From positions 1 through 64,000 of the forward strand of contig JABIVC010000016.1 in the NCBI GenBank assembly GCA_018667355.1: 64,000 nucleotides of DNA, written 5' to 3'. The translations under genes and the position numbers were made by a program. Within the stretch, counting starts at the first letter, position 1. Each line of letters opens with the position of its first letter. The notes under the pieces are model-generated. The model was not told the DNA's origin, searched no databases, and was given only the letters and a program-made list of their open reading frames with translations. This document shows positions 1 through 8,921 of this stretch, in pieces. Source of the DNA: Gammaproteobacteria bacterium. GTDB lineage: Bacteria > Pseudomonadota > Gammaproteobacteria > GCA-002705445 > GCA-002716945.

Positions 1-22
1 ATGTTTTCTTTCTTGTGTAGAT

Positions 23-28
23 TATACT
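23..28 (+). promoter_or_regulatory. possible -10 box of the tRNA-Arg promoter
   Basis: TATACT lies 29 bp before the mature tRNA and matches TATAAT at five of six positions. The matching -35 element would fall at the very edge of the window, so only half of the promoter can be judged. Confidence 0.3.
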
Positions 29-57
29 AAAAGAAATAATAAATTCATCATAAATTT

Positions 58-131
58 GCGTCTGTAGCTCAGTTGGATAGAGCATTAGCTTCCGAAGCTA
101 AAGGTCAGAAGTTCGAATCTTCTCAGGCGCT
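58..131 (+). tRNA. tRNA-Arg (anticodon CCG)
   Basis: A full cloverleaf can be drawn. The acceptor stem GCGTCTG pairs with CAGGCGC, the D stem is GCTC/GAGC, and the anticodon arm TTAGC-TTCCGAA-GCTAA gives anticodon CCG. The T arm AGAAG-TTCGAAT-CTTCT closes the fold. No CCA is encoded, so it must be added after transcription. Base 73 reads T, which is unusual for a bacterial tRNA-Arg. The last bases of the gene coincide with the stop codon of convergent folD. Confidence 0.95.
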
Positions 132-978
132 AACCAATTCTTTCTGCTGCAATTATTGTATTCTCGATTAGAGCGCAGACAGTCATAGGCCCAACACCAC
201 CAGGTACCGGAGTTATAGCTGATGCTTTTTGTGATGCAGATTCAAAATCAACATCACCACATAGTTTCCCATCTATATTATGAATCCCAACATCAATAAC
301 AATACAGTTTTCAGGTATTTGATCACCATTAATAAATTTAGGTATTCCTACAGCAACTATTATAACATCTGCATCTGCCAATTTAGCATTTAGATCTTTT
401 GTGCGAGAATGGCACATTGTTACTGTGGCATTTTGCTGTAGACACAATATCGCCACAGGTTTACCAACAATATTTGATCTACCAACTACAGTAACATTTT
501 TACCGCTTAGATCTGTACCAGTCGATGCTAACATTTGCATTATTCCTTTTGGTGTACATGAAACTAATGTATCTTCACCTAAAAATAATTTTCCTACATT
601 TGTTGGCGTGAACCCATCAACATCTTTTGATGGATCAATTCTATTCAAAACTTTTGCGACAGCGATATGATCAGGTAATGGCAATTGGACTATAACTCCA
701 TGTATATTCTTATCAAGATTAATTTTATCTATTTGATTTAATACCTCTTCTTCTGTAACAGTTGCTTCAAATCTGAGTACATCAGATTGAATACCAGCTT
801 TAACAGCAAATTTTTCTTTTTGAGCAACATAACTAGCAGATGCTTTCATTTCACCCACTAATATAACAATTAACTTTGGTTTGATATTGTTCTTATTCAG
901 TTCTAATACTTTATTCTTAAGATCTGTTGATAATATATTTTCAGCAACTTCTCTTCCGCTTATTACTTTAGCGACCAT
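130..978 (-). CDS. folD: bifunctional methylenetetrahydrofolate dehydrogenase/cyclohydrolase FolD
   Basis: FolD interconverts 5,10-methylene-, methenyl- and 10-formyl-tetrahydrofolate in the cytoplasm, supplying one-carbon units for purines and fMet. The 282-aa length is normal. The substrate-site SYVAQK carries the catalytic lysine at residue 54. GVIVQLPLP, DVDGFTP, the NADP-binding GRSNIVGKP and the C-terminal PVPGGVGPMT follow in the family order. The ATG has a clear AGGAG upstream. The TAG stop overlaps the 3' end of tRNA-Arg on the other strand. It lies downstream of dsbA on the same strand with an 17-bp gap, so it may share that transcript. Confidence 0.97.
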   Translation of the reverse strand: MVAKVISGREVAENILSTDLKNKVLELNKNNIKPKLIVILVGEMKASASYVAQKEKFAVKAGIQSDVLRFEATVTEEEVLNQIDKINLDKNIHGVIVQLPLPDHIAVAKVLNRIDPSKDVDGFTPTNVGKLFLGEDTLVSCTPKGIMQMLASTGTDLSGKNVTVVGRSNIVGKPVAILCLQQNATVTMCHSRTKDLNAKLADADVIIVAVGIPKFINGDQIPENCIVIDVGIHNIDGKLCGDVDFESASQKASAITPVPGGVGPMTVCALIENTIIAAERIG

Positions 979-995
979 TTTTTTCTCCTATAAAA

Positions 996-1610
996 TCAGT
1001 TTAACCTTTCTTTATCCGTTAAAAGCTGGACAACATCATATAATTCTTGATATGAACTAACATGAGAACCGCTAGTTTTGTATTTACCATTTATAACTAA
1101 AGCTGGCACAGAGTTAATCTGGTATTGATTAGCCAATCTAGATGCTTTTTTAATACGAATTTCTGTACCAAATGATTCCAAAATACTAAGAAATTTATCA
1201 GCATCATAACCCTCATCTTTGATAAAATTATAAAGTTTTTCTTTTGTATCTAATCTATTACCATTAACATGTATTTCGGCAAAAACCTTCTCATGAAGAT
1301 TATCATCTAACTTCATCTGTTGTAGTGCATAGTATGCTTTAGCATGTAGCGCCCATGAATCCCTAAGCGCTACTGGAACCTTAATTAAAATTGTATCTTT
1401 GTCTAGATTTGACTCTATATCATTTATTGTTGGTTCAAGACTATAACAATGCGGGCAGCCGTACCAAAAAAACTCATATATAACAATCTTGTCACTTTCA
1501 GTTTGTTTTTGGTTAGAGATTTGAACGTACTTTTGTGAGGAGTCTGATGAAATAGCAAGGCTACTGATGGTTAATGCTAAAAAAATTGATATAAATGACA
1601 ATGTTCTCAT
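996..1610 (-). CDS. dsbA: periplasmic thiol:disulfide oxidoreductase DsbA
   Basis: DsbA introduces disulfide bonds into exported proteins. The 204-aa protein begins with a signal peptide (hydrophobic run at residues 4-20). The redox motif CPHC sits at residues 52-55 after FFWYG, as in the family. The cis-proline loop NSVPALVING appears near residue 165. Its ATG overlaps the stop of the cytochrome c4 gene by one base (TAATG), so translation is probably coupled. The c4-dsbA pairing is common in gammaproteobacteria and suits a shared periplasmic redox role. Confidence 0.93.
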   Translation of the reverse strand: MRTLSFISIFLALTISSLAISSDSSQKYVQISNQKQTESDKIVIYEFFWYGCPHCYSLEPTINDIESNLDKDTILIKVPVALRDSWALHAKAYYALQQMKLDDNLHEKVFAEIHVNGNRLDTKEKLYNFIKDEGYDADKFLSILESFGTEIRIKKASRLANQYQINSVPALVINGKYKTSGSHVSSYQELYDVVQLLTDKERLN

Positions 1611-2224
1611 TAATGTAATCCCTGAATATACTGTGCTACTGATTTCATTTCATTATCTGTCATACGATGAACTATATTCCTCATCATTTTATTTGAATCA
1701 TTTGATCGAATATCTTTTTGGAAATTTTTAAGCTGTAAATAGACATACTCAGCATGTTGACCAGATAAGACTGGTATAGCTGCTGGTCCATTACCATCTC
1801 CATTTGGTCCATGGCATGCAATACAAGCTTGAATTTTATATTCCATATTACCACCTCTGTAAATATTCTGGCCGAGCTTAAAAGATTTATCGGCTGTAGT
1901 CCCTATAGATTTACTAAGGGATGAATAATAAGCTGAAAGGTCATCAATATCTTCACTAGAAAGAGCAACCGATATACCATACATGATTGCATTATTTCTT
2001 TTGCCATCTGGGCCTTTTTTAAATTCATGTAATTGAGCTGATAAATATGACTCATGCTGACCTGCTAATTTTGGCCACACTGGACTAGGGCTAACTCCTG
2101 CTTCACCATGACAAGCCACACATGTTATGCTTTTCTCTTTGCCCTTTGCTATATCTCCTGCTTGAATATTGGCGGAAAATATGATTAAAAGTGATATTTT
2201 AGTATATAGCGATAATTTATTCAT
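1610..2224 (-). CDS. dihaem cytochrome c4
   Basis: This is a periplasmic electron carrier of the cytochrome c4 type, usually linking the bc1 complex to terminal oxidases. The 204-aa protein has a signal peptide (about residues 1-22) and two class I haem domains, with CVACH at 35-39 and CIACH at 134-138. The duplicated layout, including the AQLHEF/LQLKNF repeats, is typical of c4. It is followed by dsbA with a one-base overlap. A candidate promoter lies in the gap after polA, so the pair can be transcribed separately from polA. Confidence 0.93.
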   Translation of the reverse strand: MNKLSLYTKISLLIIFSANIQAGDIAKGKEKSITCVACHGEAGVSPSPVWPKLAGQHESYLSAQLHEFKKGPDGKRNNAIMYGISVALSSEDIDDLSAYYSSLSKSIGTTADKSFKLGQNIYRGGNMEYKIQACIACHGPNGDGNGPAAIPVLSGQHAEYVYLQLKNFQKDIRSNDSNKMMRNIVHRMTDNEMKSVAQYIQGLH

Positions 2225-2236
2225 AACTCAGCAAAC

Positions 2237-2264
2237 ATTATATAGCATCATAATGATACTTCAA
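2237..2264 (-). promoter_or_regulatory. sigma-70-type promoter for cytochrome c4-dsbA
   Basis: On the minus strand TTGAAG is followed by a 16-bp spacer and a perfect TATAAT, which ends 12 bp before the cytochrome c4 ATG. The position, between the polA stop and the c4 start, is what an internal promoter would need. It was judged by eye only. Confidence 0.45.
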
Positions 2265-2280
2265 ATCATCTCTTTGATTT
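2263..2280 (-). terminator. short inverted repeat at the end of polA
   Basis: AAATCA-TCTCTT-TGATTT forms a six-pair, AT-only stem with a 6-nt loop right at the polA stop. No convincing U-tract follows on the minus strand, so at most it is a weak pause or 3'-end structure. Confidence 0.2.
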
Positions 2281-4976
2281 TAATGTGCTTTATCCCAATT
2301 ATTCCCTATGCCAACATCAACTATTAGTGGAACAGCCAGTTTATAGCAGCTAGCCATTAGCTCGTTTATTTTGAGGCTAGCTTCATTTACAAAAGTATCC
2401 TCAACCTCAAATACCAGCTCATCATGTACTTGCATAATCATCTGTGCAGGGCAATCTGAATCATGAATCCATTTATCTATATTTATCATGGCAATTTTAA
2501 GTATATCTGCTGCCGTTCCTTGTATTGGTGCATTAATAGCTGTTCTTTCTGCTGCACTTCTAATTTGAAAATTATTATGGGTAATATTAGGGACATATAT
2601 TCGTCTACCTAGGGTTGTTGAAACATAACCATTCTTTTTAGCTTCAACTTTAAGTTTATCCATGAATTCTTTAATTCCCTCATATCTTAGAAAATATTTA
2701 TCTATGTAGTCTTTAGCAGAACCATTGTCCACCTTTAATTGTTTGCTTAAACCATATGAAGAGATTCCGTAAATCAAACCAAAGTTAATAGCTTTAGCTG
2801 CTCTTCTCTGCTCTTCACTTGGCTCACCTTTTAGAGAAAATACTTCTTTGGCTGTCGATGAATGTACATCTTCATTATTCATGAAACTCATAAGTAAATT
2901 TTTATCTTGCGAAAGATGCGCCATAACCCTTAACTCTATCTGAGAATAATCAGCTGAAATTATCTTATAACCCTTTTTAGCAATAAATGTTTTTCTAATA
3001 TTTCTACCATCATTTGTCTTGATTGGAATATTCTGAAGGTTAGGGTTAGACGATGATAGTCTTCCAGTAATAGTAATCGTTTGATTATATGATGTATGCA
3101 GCCTCTTAGTAATCTTATTAATTTGTTTACCTAGTTTATCCGTATAGGTATTCTTAAGTTTCATTAAATTTCTAAATTGTAAAATTAGTTTAGGAAGTTC
3201 ATGCATAAGAGATAACTCTTCCATTACTTCTTCATTTGTAGAAGGCTGCCCTTTAGGCGTTTTCTTAATCACTGGTAATTTTAAATCATTATAAAATATT
3301 TCTTGTATTTGCTTAGGTGAACTAATATTAAATTCTTTTTTGGCATGCTTATAAACATTTTTCTCGATCTCTTCAATTCTATTTGAGAGATTTCTACTTT
3401 GCCTATCAAGACTTTTTGCATCTATCATTACACCATTTTGCTCAATATTAGAAATAACTTTGACAAGAGGTAACTCTATCTCCTTATATAAATCAGACTG
3501 GTATTTAAGTGTTGAAAGCTTATTAGATAGATATAAATATAGTCTGAGTGTTATATCTGCGTCCTCACAAGCATACAATAATGCTTCATCCACGCTTACT
3601 TCAGAGAAGTTTTTTTGCTTAGCGCCAGAGCCTACAATATCCTTATATTTGACAGTTGTATGATCTAGATAACGCTCAGCTAGACTATCAAGATCATGCT
3701 TCCTTGAAGAATTATATATATAAGAAAGAATCATCGTATCTTCTATCTGACAATCAAAAATGATGCCATATTTATGCAGTACATTCATATCATATTTCAG
3801 GTTTTGACCTATAACTTTTATATCCCTAATAGAGAAAAGATCTTTAAGGTATTCATAAATCTTTTCTTTTCTCATCTTAATATTATTTTTAGAATCATCA
3901 TGGTTAATAGGTATGTAAAATGACTCTTGCTCCTTATAAGAAAATGATAAACCGACAACCTCAGCTTCTATTGAATCCAAAGATGTCGTTTCAGTATCGA
4001 ATGAAAATAGTTTAATCTTTTTTAAGTTATCAACTAGCTTGATAAAATCTTTCTCATTATTAATAAGATTATATGAGGATTTTTTATTCTCTTTTTTTTC
4101 ACTTTCTTTGATTGAAAAGTTATTAGCTATACTTTTAAGCTCATATTTTGAGGATATTTCAGATAGCATCTTCTCATCCCTATTACTAATAATATAACTA
4201 TTTAAATTCAACTCAATGTCAACATCCGTTTTTAGTTTAATTAATTTTTTAGCTAACCTTATTGTTTCAGATGAATTTCTTAAATTTTCTTGAACTTTAC
4301 CCTTAAGATCATCAATATTTTTAATGATTCCATCAATGGATTTATACTTGTCTAATAGTCTTGCAGCTGTTTTTGGCCCAACCTTATCTACGCCGGGTAT
4401 ATTATCGGATGTATCTCCTACTAACACTAAATAATCAAATATCTTTTTTGGGTGGACTCCAAATTTTTTTATAACTCCCTCGATGTCTAGTTTCTTTTCA
4501 TCCATGCTATTGATAAGTGTCACATTCTTATTTACCAATTGAGCTAAATCTTTATCGCCGGAAGAAATAATAACTTCCACTTTTTCTCCATAATCAACAT
4601 TGGCTAATGTACCTATTACATCATCTGCCTCAACATCAGGTACCTGTAAAATTTTGATGCCTAAGCTCTGAATAAACTGCATAATTGGTAAAACCTGTTC
4701 TGATAACTCTGCAGGCATTGAAGACCTATTTGCCTTATAACCTTCATAGATCTTATGCCTAAAATTCTTGCCTTTAGCATCAAATATTACACATAAATAT
4801 TTTGGGTTATGTAGTCTGATTAATTTAGAAAGCATGTTGGTGACACCATAAATAGCTCCAGTATGGTTACCTTTGGCATTTTTTAGGTGTGGTAAAGCAT
4901 AAAAAGCTCTATATATATATGATGAGCCGTCTACTAATACAAAATTATTTACATTTTTATCAACCAAAACACCCAA
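2280..4976 (-). CDS. polA: DNA polymerase I
   Basis: PolA fills gaps and removes RNA primers. The 898-aa protein has all three modules. The 5'-3' exonuclease comes first (residues 1-290; VEADDVIGTL, VGDTSDNIPGV). The 3'-5' exonuclease keeps its acidic residues (FDTETTSLD, GQNLKYDMNVL, YACEDADITLRL). The polymerase domain shows ADYSQIELRVMAHLS, RRAAKAINFGLIYGIS and MQVHDELVFEV. No ATG is available at the N-terminus. The start drawn here is TTG at 4976, and another TTG at 4967 would also keep VDGSSYIYRAFYAL intact. An in-frame stop lies only six codons upstream, so the start cannot be much earlier. Confidence 0.97.
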   Translation of the reverse strand: MGVLVDKNVNNFVLVDGSSYIYRAFYALPHLKNAKGNHTGAIYGVTNMLSKLIRLHNPKYLCVIFDAKGKNFRHKIYEGYKANRSSMPAELSEQVLPIMQFIQSLGIKILQVPDVEADDVIGTLANVDYGEKVEVIISSGDKDLAQLVNKNVTLINSMDEKKLDIEGVIKKFGVHPKKIFDYLVLVGDTSDNIPGVDKVGPKTAARLLDKYKSIDGIIKNIDDLKGKVQENLRNSSETIRLAKKLIKLKTDVDIELNLNSYIISNRDEKMLSEISSKYELKSIANNFSIKESEKKENKKSSYNLINNEKDFIKLVDNLKKIKLFSFDTETTSLDSIEAEVVGLSFSYKEQESFYIPINHDDSKNNIKMRKEKIYEYLKDLFSIRDIKVIGQNLKYDMNVLHKYGIIFDCQIEDTMILSYIYNSSRKHDLDSLAERYLDHTTVKYKDIVGSGAKQKNFSEVSVDEALLYACEDADITLRLYLYLSNKLSTLKYQSDLYKEIELPLVKVISNIEQNGVMIDAKSLDRQSRNLSNRIEEIEKNVYKHAKKEFNISSPKQIQEIFYNDLKLPVIKKTPKGQPSTNEEVMEELSLMHELPKLILQFRNLMKLKNTYTDKLGKQINKITKRLHTSYNQTITITGRLSSSNPNLQNIPIKTNDGRNIRKTFIAKKGYKIISADYSQIELRVMAHLSQDKNLLMSFMNNEDVHSSTAKEVFSLKGEPSEEQRRAAKAINFGLIYGISSYGLSKQLKVDNGSAKDYIDKYFLRYEGIKEFMDKLKVEAKKNGYVSTTLGRRIYVPNITHNNFQIRSAAERTAINAPIQGTAADILKIAMINIDKWIHDSDCPAQMIMQVHDELVFEVEDTFVNEASLKINELMASCYKLAVPLIVDVGIGNNWDKAH

Positions 4977-5032
4977 ACCTATGTTAAGTTTATTTCATTC
5001 AAAAGTTATAACTTAAAATAATTGAAATAGCT

Positions 5033-5968
5033 ATGTCTGTATATACTAAAATTACTGAAGATGAACTAACTAAGCACCTATTGAGGTATTCCATAGGGAC
5101 AGCAAGAAGTATTACTGGTATCTCTGATGGAATTGAAAACACTAACTACCTACTTAAAACTAATCAAAATGAGTTTATATTTACAATTTTTGAGAATATT
5201 AACGAAAAAGATGTAGATCAATATTTAAATTTTATGAACCATCTAAGCCAAAAGGGGTTGTTATGCCCAAATGTTTTGAAAACAAATAATAATGAATTAT
5301 CTTTATTAATTAATGGTAAACCATCCGCCATAATAGAAAAACTTAGTGGCAAATCTATAATAGATACCGATACAAATAGTTGTATGCTAATAGGCAGCTT
5401 ACTATCAAAATTTCACGTATATGGATTAGATTTTCCACAAAATATCAAAAATTCAAGAGGTATTCAATGGTGTAGAGATTCATATGGAAGATTAAAAACG
5501 GTTATAGAGAGTCATCAATCAGAACTAATTGAACAGGCAATTAGTATACAGGAGGAATTTTTAAGACAAGAGTTGCCAATGGGCACAATTCATGCAGATT
5601 TATTTAGAGATAATGTATTATTTAATAACAAAAATATTTCTGGAATGATAGACTTTTATTATTCTTGTCGTGGATTTTTAATATATGACCTAGCTGTTGT
5701 GATTAATGATTGGTGTACTGCTGCAGATGGAAAAATAATAACTGAAAAATATACTAAATTACTATCAGCATATATAAAAAATAGAAATATTTTAGATATA
5801 GAAAAAAAATACTGGGGCCATGCATTAGTATCATCAGCATTAAGATTCTATTTATCTAGACTTTTAGATTTACATTTTCCCAAGATTGGTGAGATGACAC
5901 ATATAAAAGACCCTGCAGTTTTTGAGAATATACTCAAAGATAGGATTAATACATCTTATCAAATTTAA
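5033..5968 (+). CDS. thrB: homoserine kinase, aminoglycoside-phosphotransferase-fold type
   Basis: This enzyme phosphorylates homoserine on the way to threonine. The 311-aa protein is the APH-fold ThrB found in many proteobacteria, not the GHMP-kinase type of E. coli. IENTNYLL near the N-terminus, the catalytic loop HADLFRDNVLF (about residue 186) and the metal site MIDFYYSC are all present, followed by YDLAVVINDWC. The start is ATG, divergent from polA across a 56-bp gap. The TRAP small permease gene begins 2 bp after its stop, so it may share a transcript with transport genes of no obvious relation. Confidence 0.9.
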   Translation: MSVYTKITEDELTKHLLRYSIGTARSITGISDGIENTNYLLKTNQNEFIFTIFENINEKDVDQYLNFMNHLSQKGLLCPNVLKTNNNELSLLINGKPSAIIEKLSGKSIIDTDTNSCMLIGSLLSKFHVYGLDFPQNIKNSRGIQWCRDSYGRLKTVIESHQSELIEQAISIQEEFLRQELPMGTIHADLFRDNVLFNNKNISGMIDFYYSCRGFLIYDLAVVINDWCTAADGKIITEKYTKLLSAYIKNRNILDIEKKYWGHALVSSALRFYLSRLLDLHFPKIGEMTHIKDPAVFENILKDRINTSYQI

Positions 5969-5970
5969 GT

Positions 5971-6465
5971 ATGACTAATTTCAATAAAATCATTGATAAT
6001 TTAATAGAGAATATTAGTAATTTACTAATAGTTCTTCTTCTCTCAATGATAATGATGATTTTTATAAGTGTACTATTTAGATCTTTTTTTAATATAAACT
6101 TTATAGCTCTTCAAGAATTAGTTATGTATTTTCATGCTGCAATATTTATGTTTGGAATAGGATTAGCTTTGCGAGAAGATGCACATGTTAAAATAGATGT
6201 TATATATAGTACTTTATCTAGACAAATAAAATATTATATTTCTTTGGCTGGTATAATTTTATTTATTATACCAATGTCTATTTTTTTAATTTATATAAGT
6301 ATGGATATGACTATTCAATCATGGTCTATATTAGAAGGATCAAGCGAAGCAGGCGGTCTAAATCTAGTCTTCATCTTAAAATCAATTATTCCATTAACTG
6401 GATTATTAATTCTACTACTATCAATATCTCAGTTATTAAAAATAAATAAAGAGCATAAAAAATGA
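5971..6465 (+). CDS. TRAP transporter small permease (DctQ type)
   Basis: This is the small membrane subunit of a tripartite ATP-independent periplasmic transporter. The 164-aa protein has four hydrophobic segments (about 15-37, 47-68, 88-110, 128-150). Conserved family features include FHAAIFMFGIGLALREDAHVKIDV between helices 2 and 3. The gene overlaps the large permease gene by 4 bp (ATGA), consistent with a QM membrane complex. It cannot be assigned a substrate by itself. Confidence 0.9.
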   Translation: MTNFNKIIDNLIENISNLLIVLLLSMIMMIFISVLFRSFFNINFIALQELVMYFHAAIFMFGIGLALREDAHVKIDVIYSTLSRQIKYYISLAGIILFIIPMSIFLIYISMDMTIQSWSILEGSSEAGGLNLVFILKSIIPLTGLLILLLSISQLLKINKEHKK

Positions 6466-7826
6466 GTATTGAAGTATTTGCAATATTATTCGTGCTCTTT
6501 ACATTTATTATACTTCTCTCAGGTATCCCTGTTGCGTTTGTTTTGTCTGGTAGTGCTCTAATATTCTCATCTATCGGGATAGTATTGGGGCTATTTGATT
6601 ATTCATTTCTACTTGCAATACCAAATAGGATTTTTGGTATAATGACAAACCAAAATTTACTAGCAGTTCCATTATTTATATTTATGGGCTTAGTCTTACA
6701 AAAAACTAAAATTGCTGAAGAGTTGCTAATTGCAATGAACTCGCTATATAGAAATACAAATGGGGGATTTGCCATCTCAGTTGTATTAGTTGGCGCATTA
6801 ATGGGTGCCAGTACTGGTATTGTTGGAGCAACAGTCATCACGTTAGGTTTACTCTCTCTTCCGATAATGATAAAAAATAATTATCCAAAAGAACTAGCCT
6901 GCGGTGTGATTTGTGCGTCTGGGACCTTAGGTCAAATAATTCCTCCTTCTTTAGTTTTGATATTATTAGCAGACGTTTTATCATCAGCTTATCAGCAGTC
7001 ACAATTGAATGCAGGAGTTTTTTCACCAGAAACTATAACTATTTCTGATTTATTTGCTGGTGCTATTTTACCAGGTTTACTGTTACCTACGATGTTTATA
7101 CTTTATATAAAATATGTGAATATTAATAATACTACTTCTTCAAATATCGAAAACAAAAGTGTTGGTGATATTAAATTTATTTCATCATTCCTGCCACCAT
7201 TGTTCTTAATAGTTATAGTCTTAGGTGCAATTATTTTTGGAGTTGCAACACCATCTGAGGCATCATCGATTGGCGCAATTGGGTCATTATTAATAGCCTT
7301 AACAAAAAGTAAGTTATCAATTAATATTATTAAGGAAACTTCAAGAGAAACAATTAAACTTACTAGCATGGTATTTCTAATACTTATTGGCGCAACATTT
7401 TTTTCATTAGTCTTTAGAGGCCTAGAAGGGGAAGAATTAATTCAAGGATTACTACATCATGGCCCTGAAGATAAATATACCTCGTTAATTATAACTCTAA
7501 GCATAATGTTCTTCCTGGGGTTTATTCTGGATTTTATAGAAATTATATTTATAATTATACCGCTGTTTGGGCCAGTACTTTTTTCTTTTGGCTTTGACCC
7601 TATTTGGGTTGGGATATTAATAGCAATGGTTTTACAAACTTCATTCTTGACACCTCCTTTTGGTTTCTCATTATTTTATTTGAGAGGGGTTGCCCCAAAA
7701 GAAATAGAAACTACCGATATATATAAAGGGGTTTTGCCATTTATAGTAATACAAATCATAGCAATTGTGCTAGTTTTTATATTCCCTGAGATTGCATTAC
7801 TTATCCCAGAATTAATCACAAAGTAG
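6462..7826 (+). CDS. TRAP transporter large permease (DctM type)
   Basis: This is the large permease of the TRAP system, carrying out ion-coupled solute import. The 454-aa protein consists almost entirely of membrane helices. It has the DctM signatures NQNLLAVPLFIFMG (about 62-75), GALMGASTGIVGATV and the ASGTLGQIIPPSLVLI stretch around residue 150, plus TPPFGFSLFYLRGV near the C-terminus. It ends one base before the end of the convergent binding-protein gene, so the three subunits face each other instead of forming one operon. Confidence 0.93.
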   Translation: MSIEVFAILFVLFTFIILLSGIPVAFVLSGSALIFSSIGIVLGLFDYSFLLAIPNRIFGIMTNQNLLAVPLFIFMGLVLQKTKIAEELLIAMNSLYRNTNGGFAISVVLVGALMGASTGIVGATVITLGLLSLPIMIKNNYPKELACGVICASGTLGQIIPPSLVLILLADVLSSAYQQSQLNAGVFSPETITISDLFAGAILPGLLLPTMFILYIKYVNINNTTSSNIENKSVGDIKFISSFLPPLFLIVIVLGAIIFGVATPSEASSIGAIGSLLIALTKSKLSINIIKETSRETIKLTSMVFLILIGATFFSLVFRGLEGEELIQGLLHHGPEDKYTSLIITLSIMFFLGFILDFIEIIFIIIPLFGPVLFSFGFDPIWVGILIAMVLQTSFLTPPFGFSLFYLRGVAPKEIETTDIYKGVLPFIVIQIIAIVLVFIFPEIALLIPELITK

Positions 7827-8903
7827 TTATCGTATATCTAAATAAGATTTATCTGAAATATCTGTCCAAGGAGTGACATTATCTTTAAACTTCATGTAAG
7901 AATTGTAAACTTCTTTTGTTATACTATCTGTTAAACTTATTTCTTTTAAAATTTCTTCAGATATTTTTTTTAGTGTAGATAAGACTTCATCTGGAAATCT
8001 TAAGATATTAATATTTTCTGATTTCAAAAACTGTAATGCAAGGTTATTTTTAGAAGTATAATCAGACAACATATCAAGATTAACTGCTTTACATGCAACA
8101 TCTATGATTAATTTTAAATCAGTTGGGAGACTATTATATTTATCTTTATTAATCATACACTCTATCGTTGGACCAGGCTCATGCCACCCAGGATAGTAAT
8201 AATATTTAGCTGCTTTGTGAAGTCCAAATGCCCTATCATTATAAGGCCCAACCCATTCTGTGGCATCTATCACACCAGTTTGTAGAGCAGTAAATATTTC
8301 TGATCCAGCAAGAGTAACGGGGGTTCCGCCAGCTCTTGAAAGAACCTCCCCGCCTAGCCCTGGTATTCTCATTTTGAGCCCCTTGAGATCATCTATTTTA
8401 TTAACTTTTCTGTTAAACCATCCTCCCATTTGCACGCCAGTGTTACCTGCTGGTCTAGGTATCAAGTTAAACTTGTTATATAATTTTTCCCATAGTTTAA
8501 TACCATCACCATAATAGAGCCATGCGTTCATTTCCTGAGAATTCATTCCAAACGGGACAGAGGAAAAGAATTGACAAGCTTGGCTTTTCCCTTTCCAGTA
8601 GTAAGCGCCTGAATGCCCTAGTTCTGCACCACCTTTAGATACAAAATCAAACACCTCAAGTGGAGGTACTAATTCATTAGCACCAAAAACTTTCACTGTT
8701 ATTCTATTATTAGATAGATTAGTAATAAGTTTAGCTAAATTTTCTGCTCCTACTCCTAAACCTGGAAAGTTTTTAGGCCAAGATGTAACCATCTTCCAAT
8801 TATATTCAGTTTTCTTTTTAGCATATGATGAATGGCTTGTAGCCAATAGTGATGTTAATGCTACTGTGCCTCCTAATGATTTTAAAAACTTTCTTCTTTT
8901 CAT
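7827..8903 (-). CDS. TRAP transporter substrate-binding protein, TakP-like (2-oxoacid/lactate type)
   Basis: This is the periplasmic solute receptor of the TRAP system. The 358-aa precursor starts with a twin-arginine-like signal (KRRKFLKSLGG, then a hydrophobic run and a cleavable SSYA). The mature part contains WKMVTSWPKNFPGLG, the binding-site block GGWFNRKV, KMRIPGLGGEV and TEWVGPYND, and PGWHEPG. These match my memory of the TakP-type receptors for 2-oxoacids or lactate; the exact ligand is inferred. The gene abuts dctM tail to tail with no spacer. ATG is the start, with no strong ribosome binding site. Confidence 0.88.
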   Translation of the reverse strand: MKRRKFLKSLGGTVALTSLLATSHSSYAKKKTEYNWKMVTSWPKNFPGLGVGAENLAKLITNLSNNRITVKVFGANELVPPLEVFDFVSKGGAELGHSGAYYWKGKSQACQFFSSVPFGMNSQEMNAWLYYGDGIKLWEKLYNKFNLIPRPAGNTGVQMGGWFNRKVNKIDDLKGLKMRIPGLGGEVLSRAGGTPVTLAGSEIFTALQTGVIDATEWVGPYNDRAFGLHKAAKYYYYPGWHEPGPTIECMINKDKYNSLPTDLKLIIDVACKAVNLDMLSDYTSKNNLALQFLKSENINILRFPDEVLSTLKKISEEILKEISLTDSITKEVYNSYMKFKDNVTPWTDISDKSYLDIR

Positions 8904-8921
8904 TTGTTTATTACTTTTATA

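Noticed and set aside
401-670. 89-aa plus-strand ORF inside folD
   Set aside because: Antisense shadow of a well-conserved gene, with no start signals. Most other short track ORFs (for example 8260-8514, 60361-60597) were dropped for the same reason.
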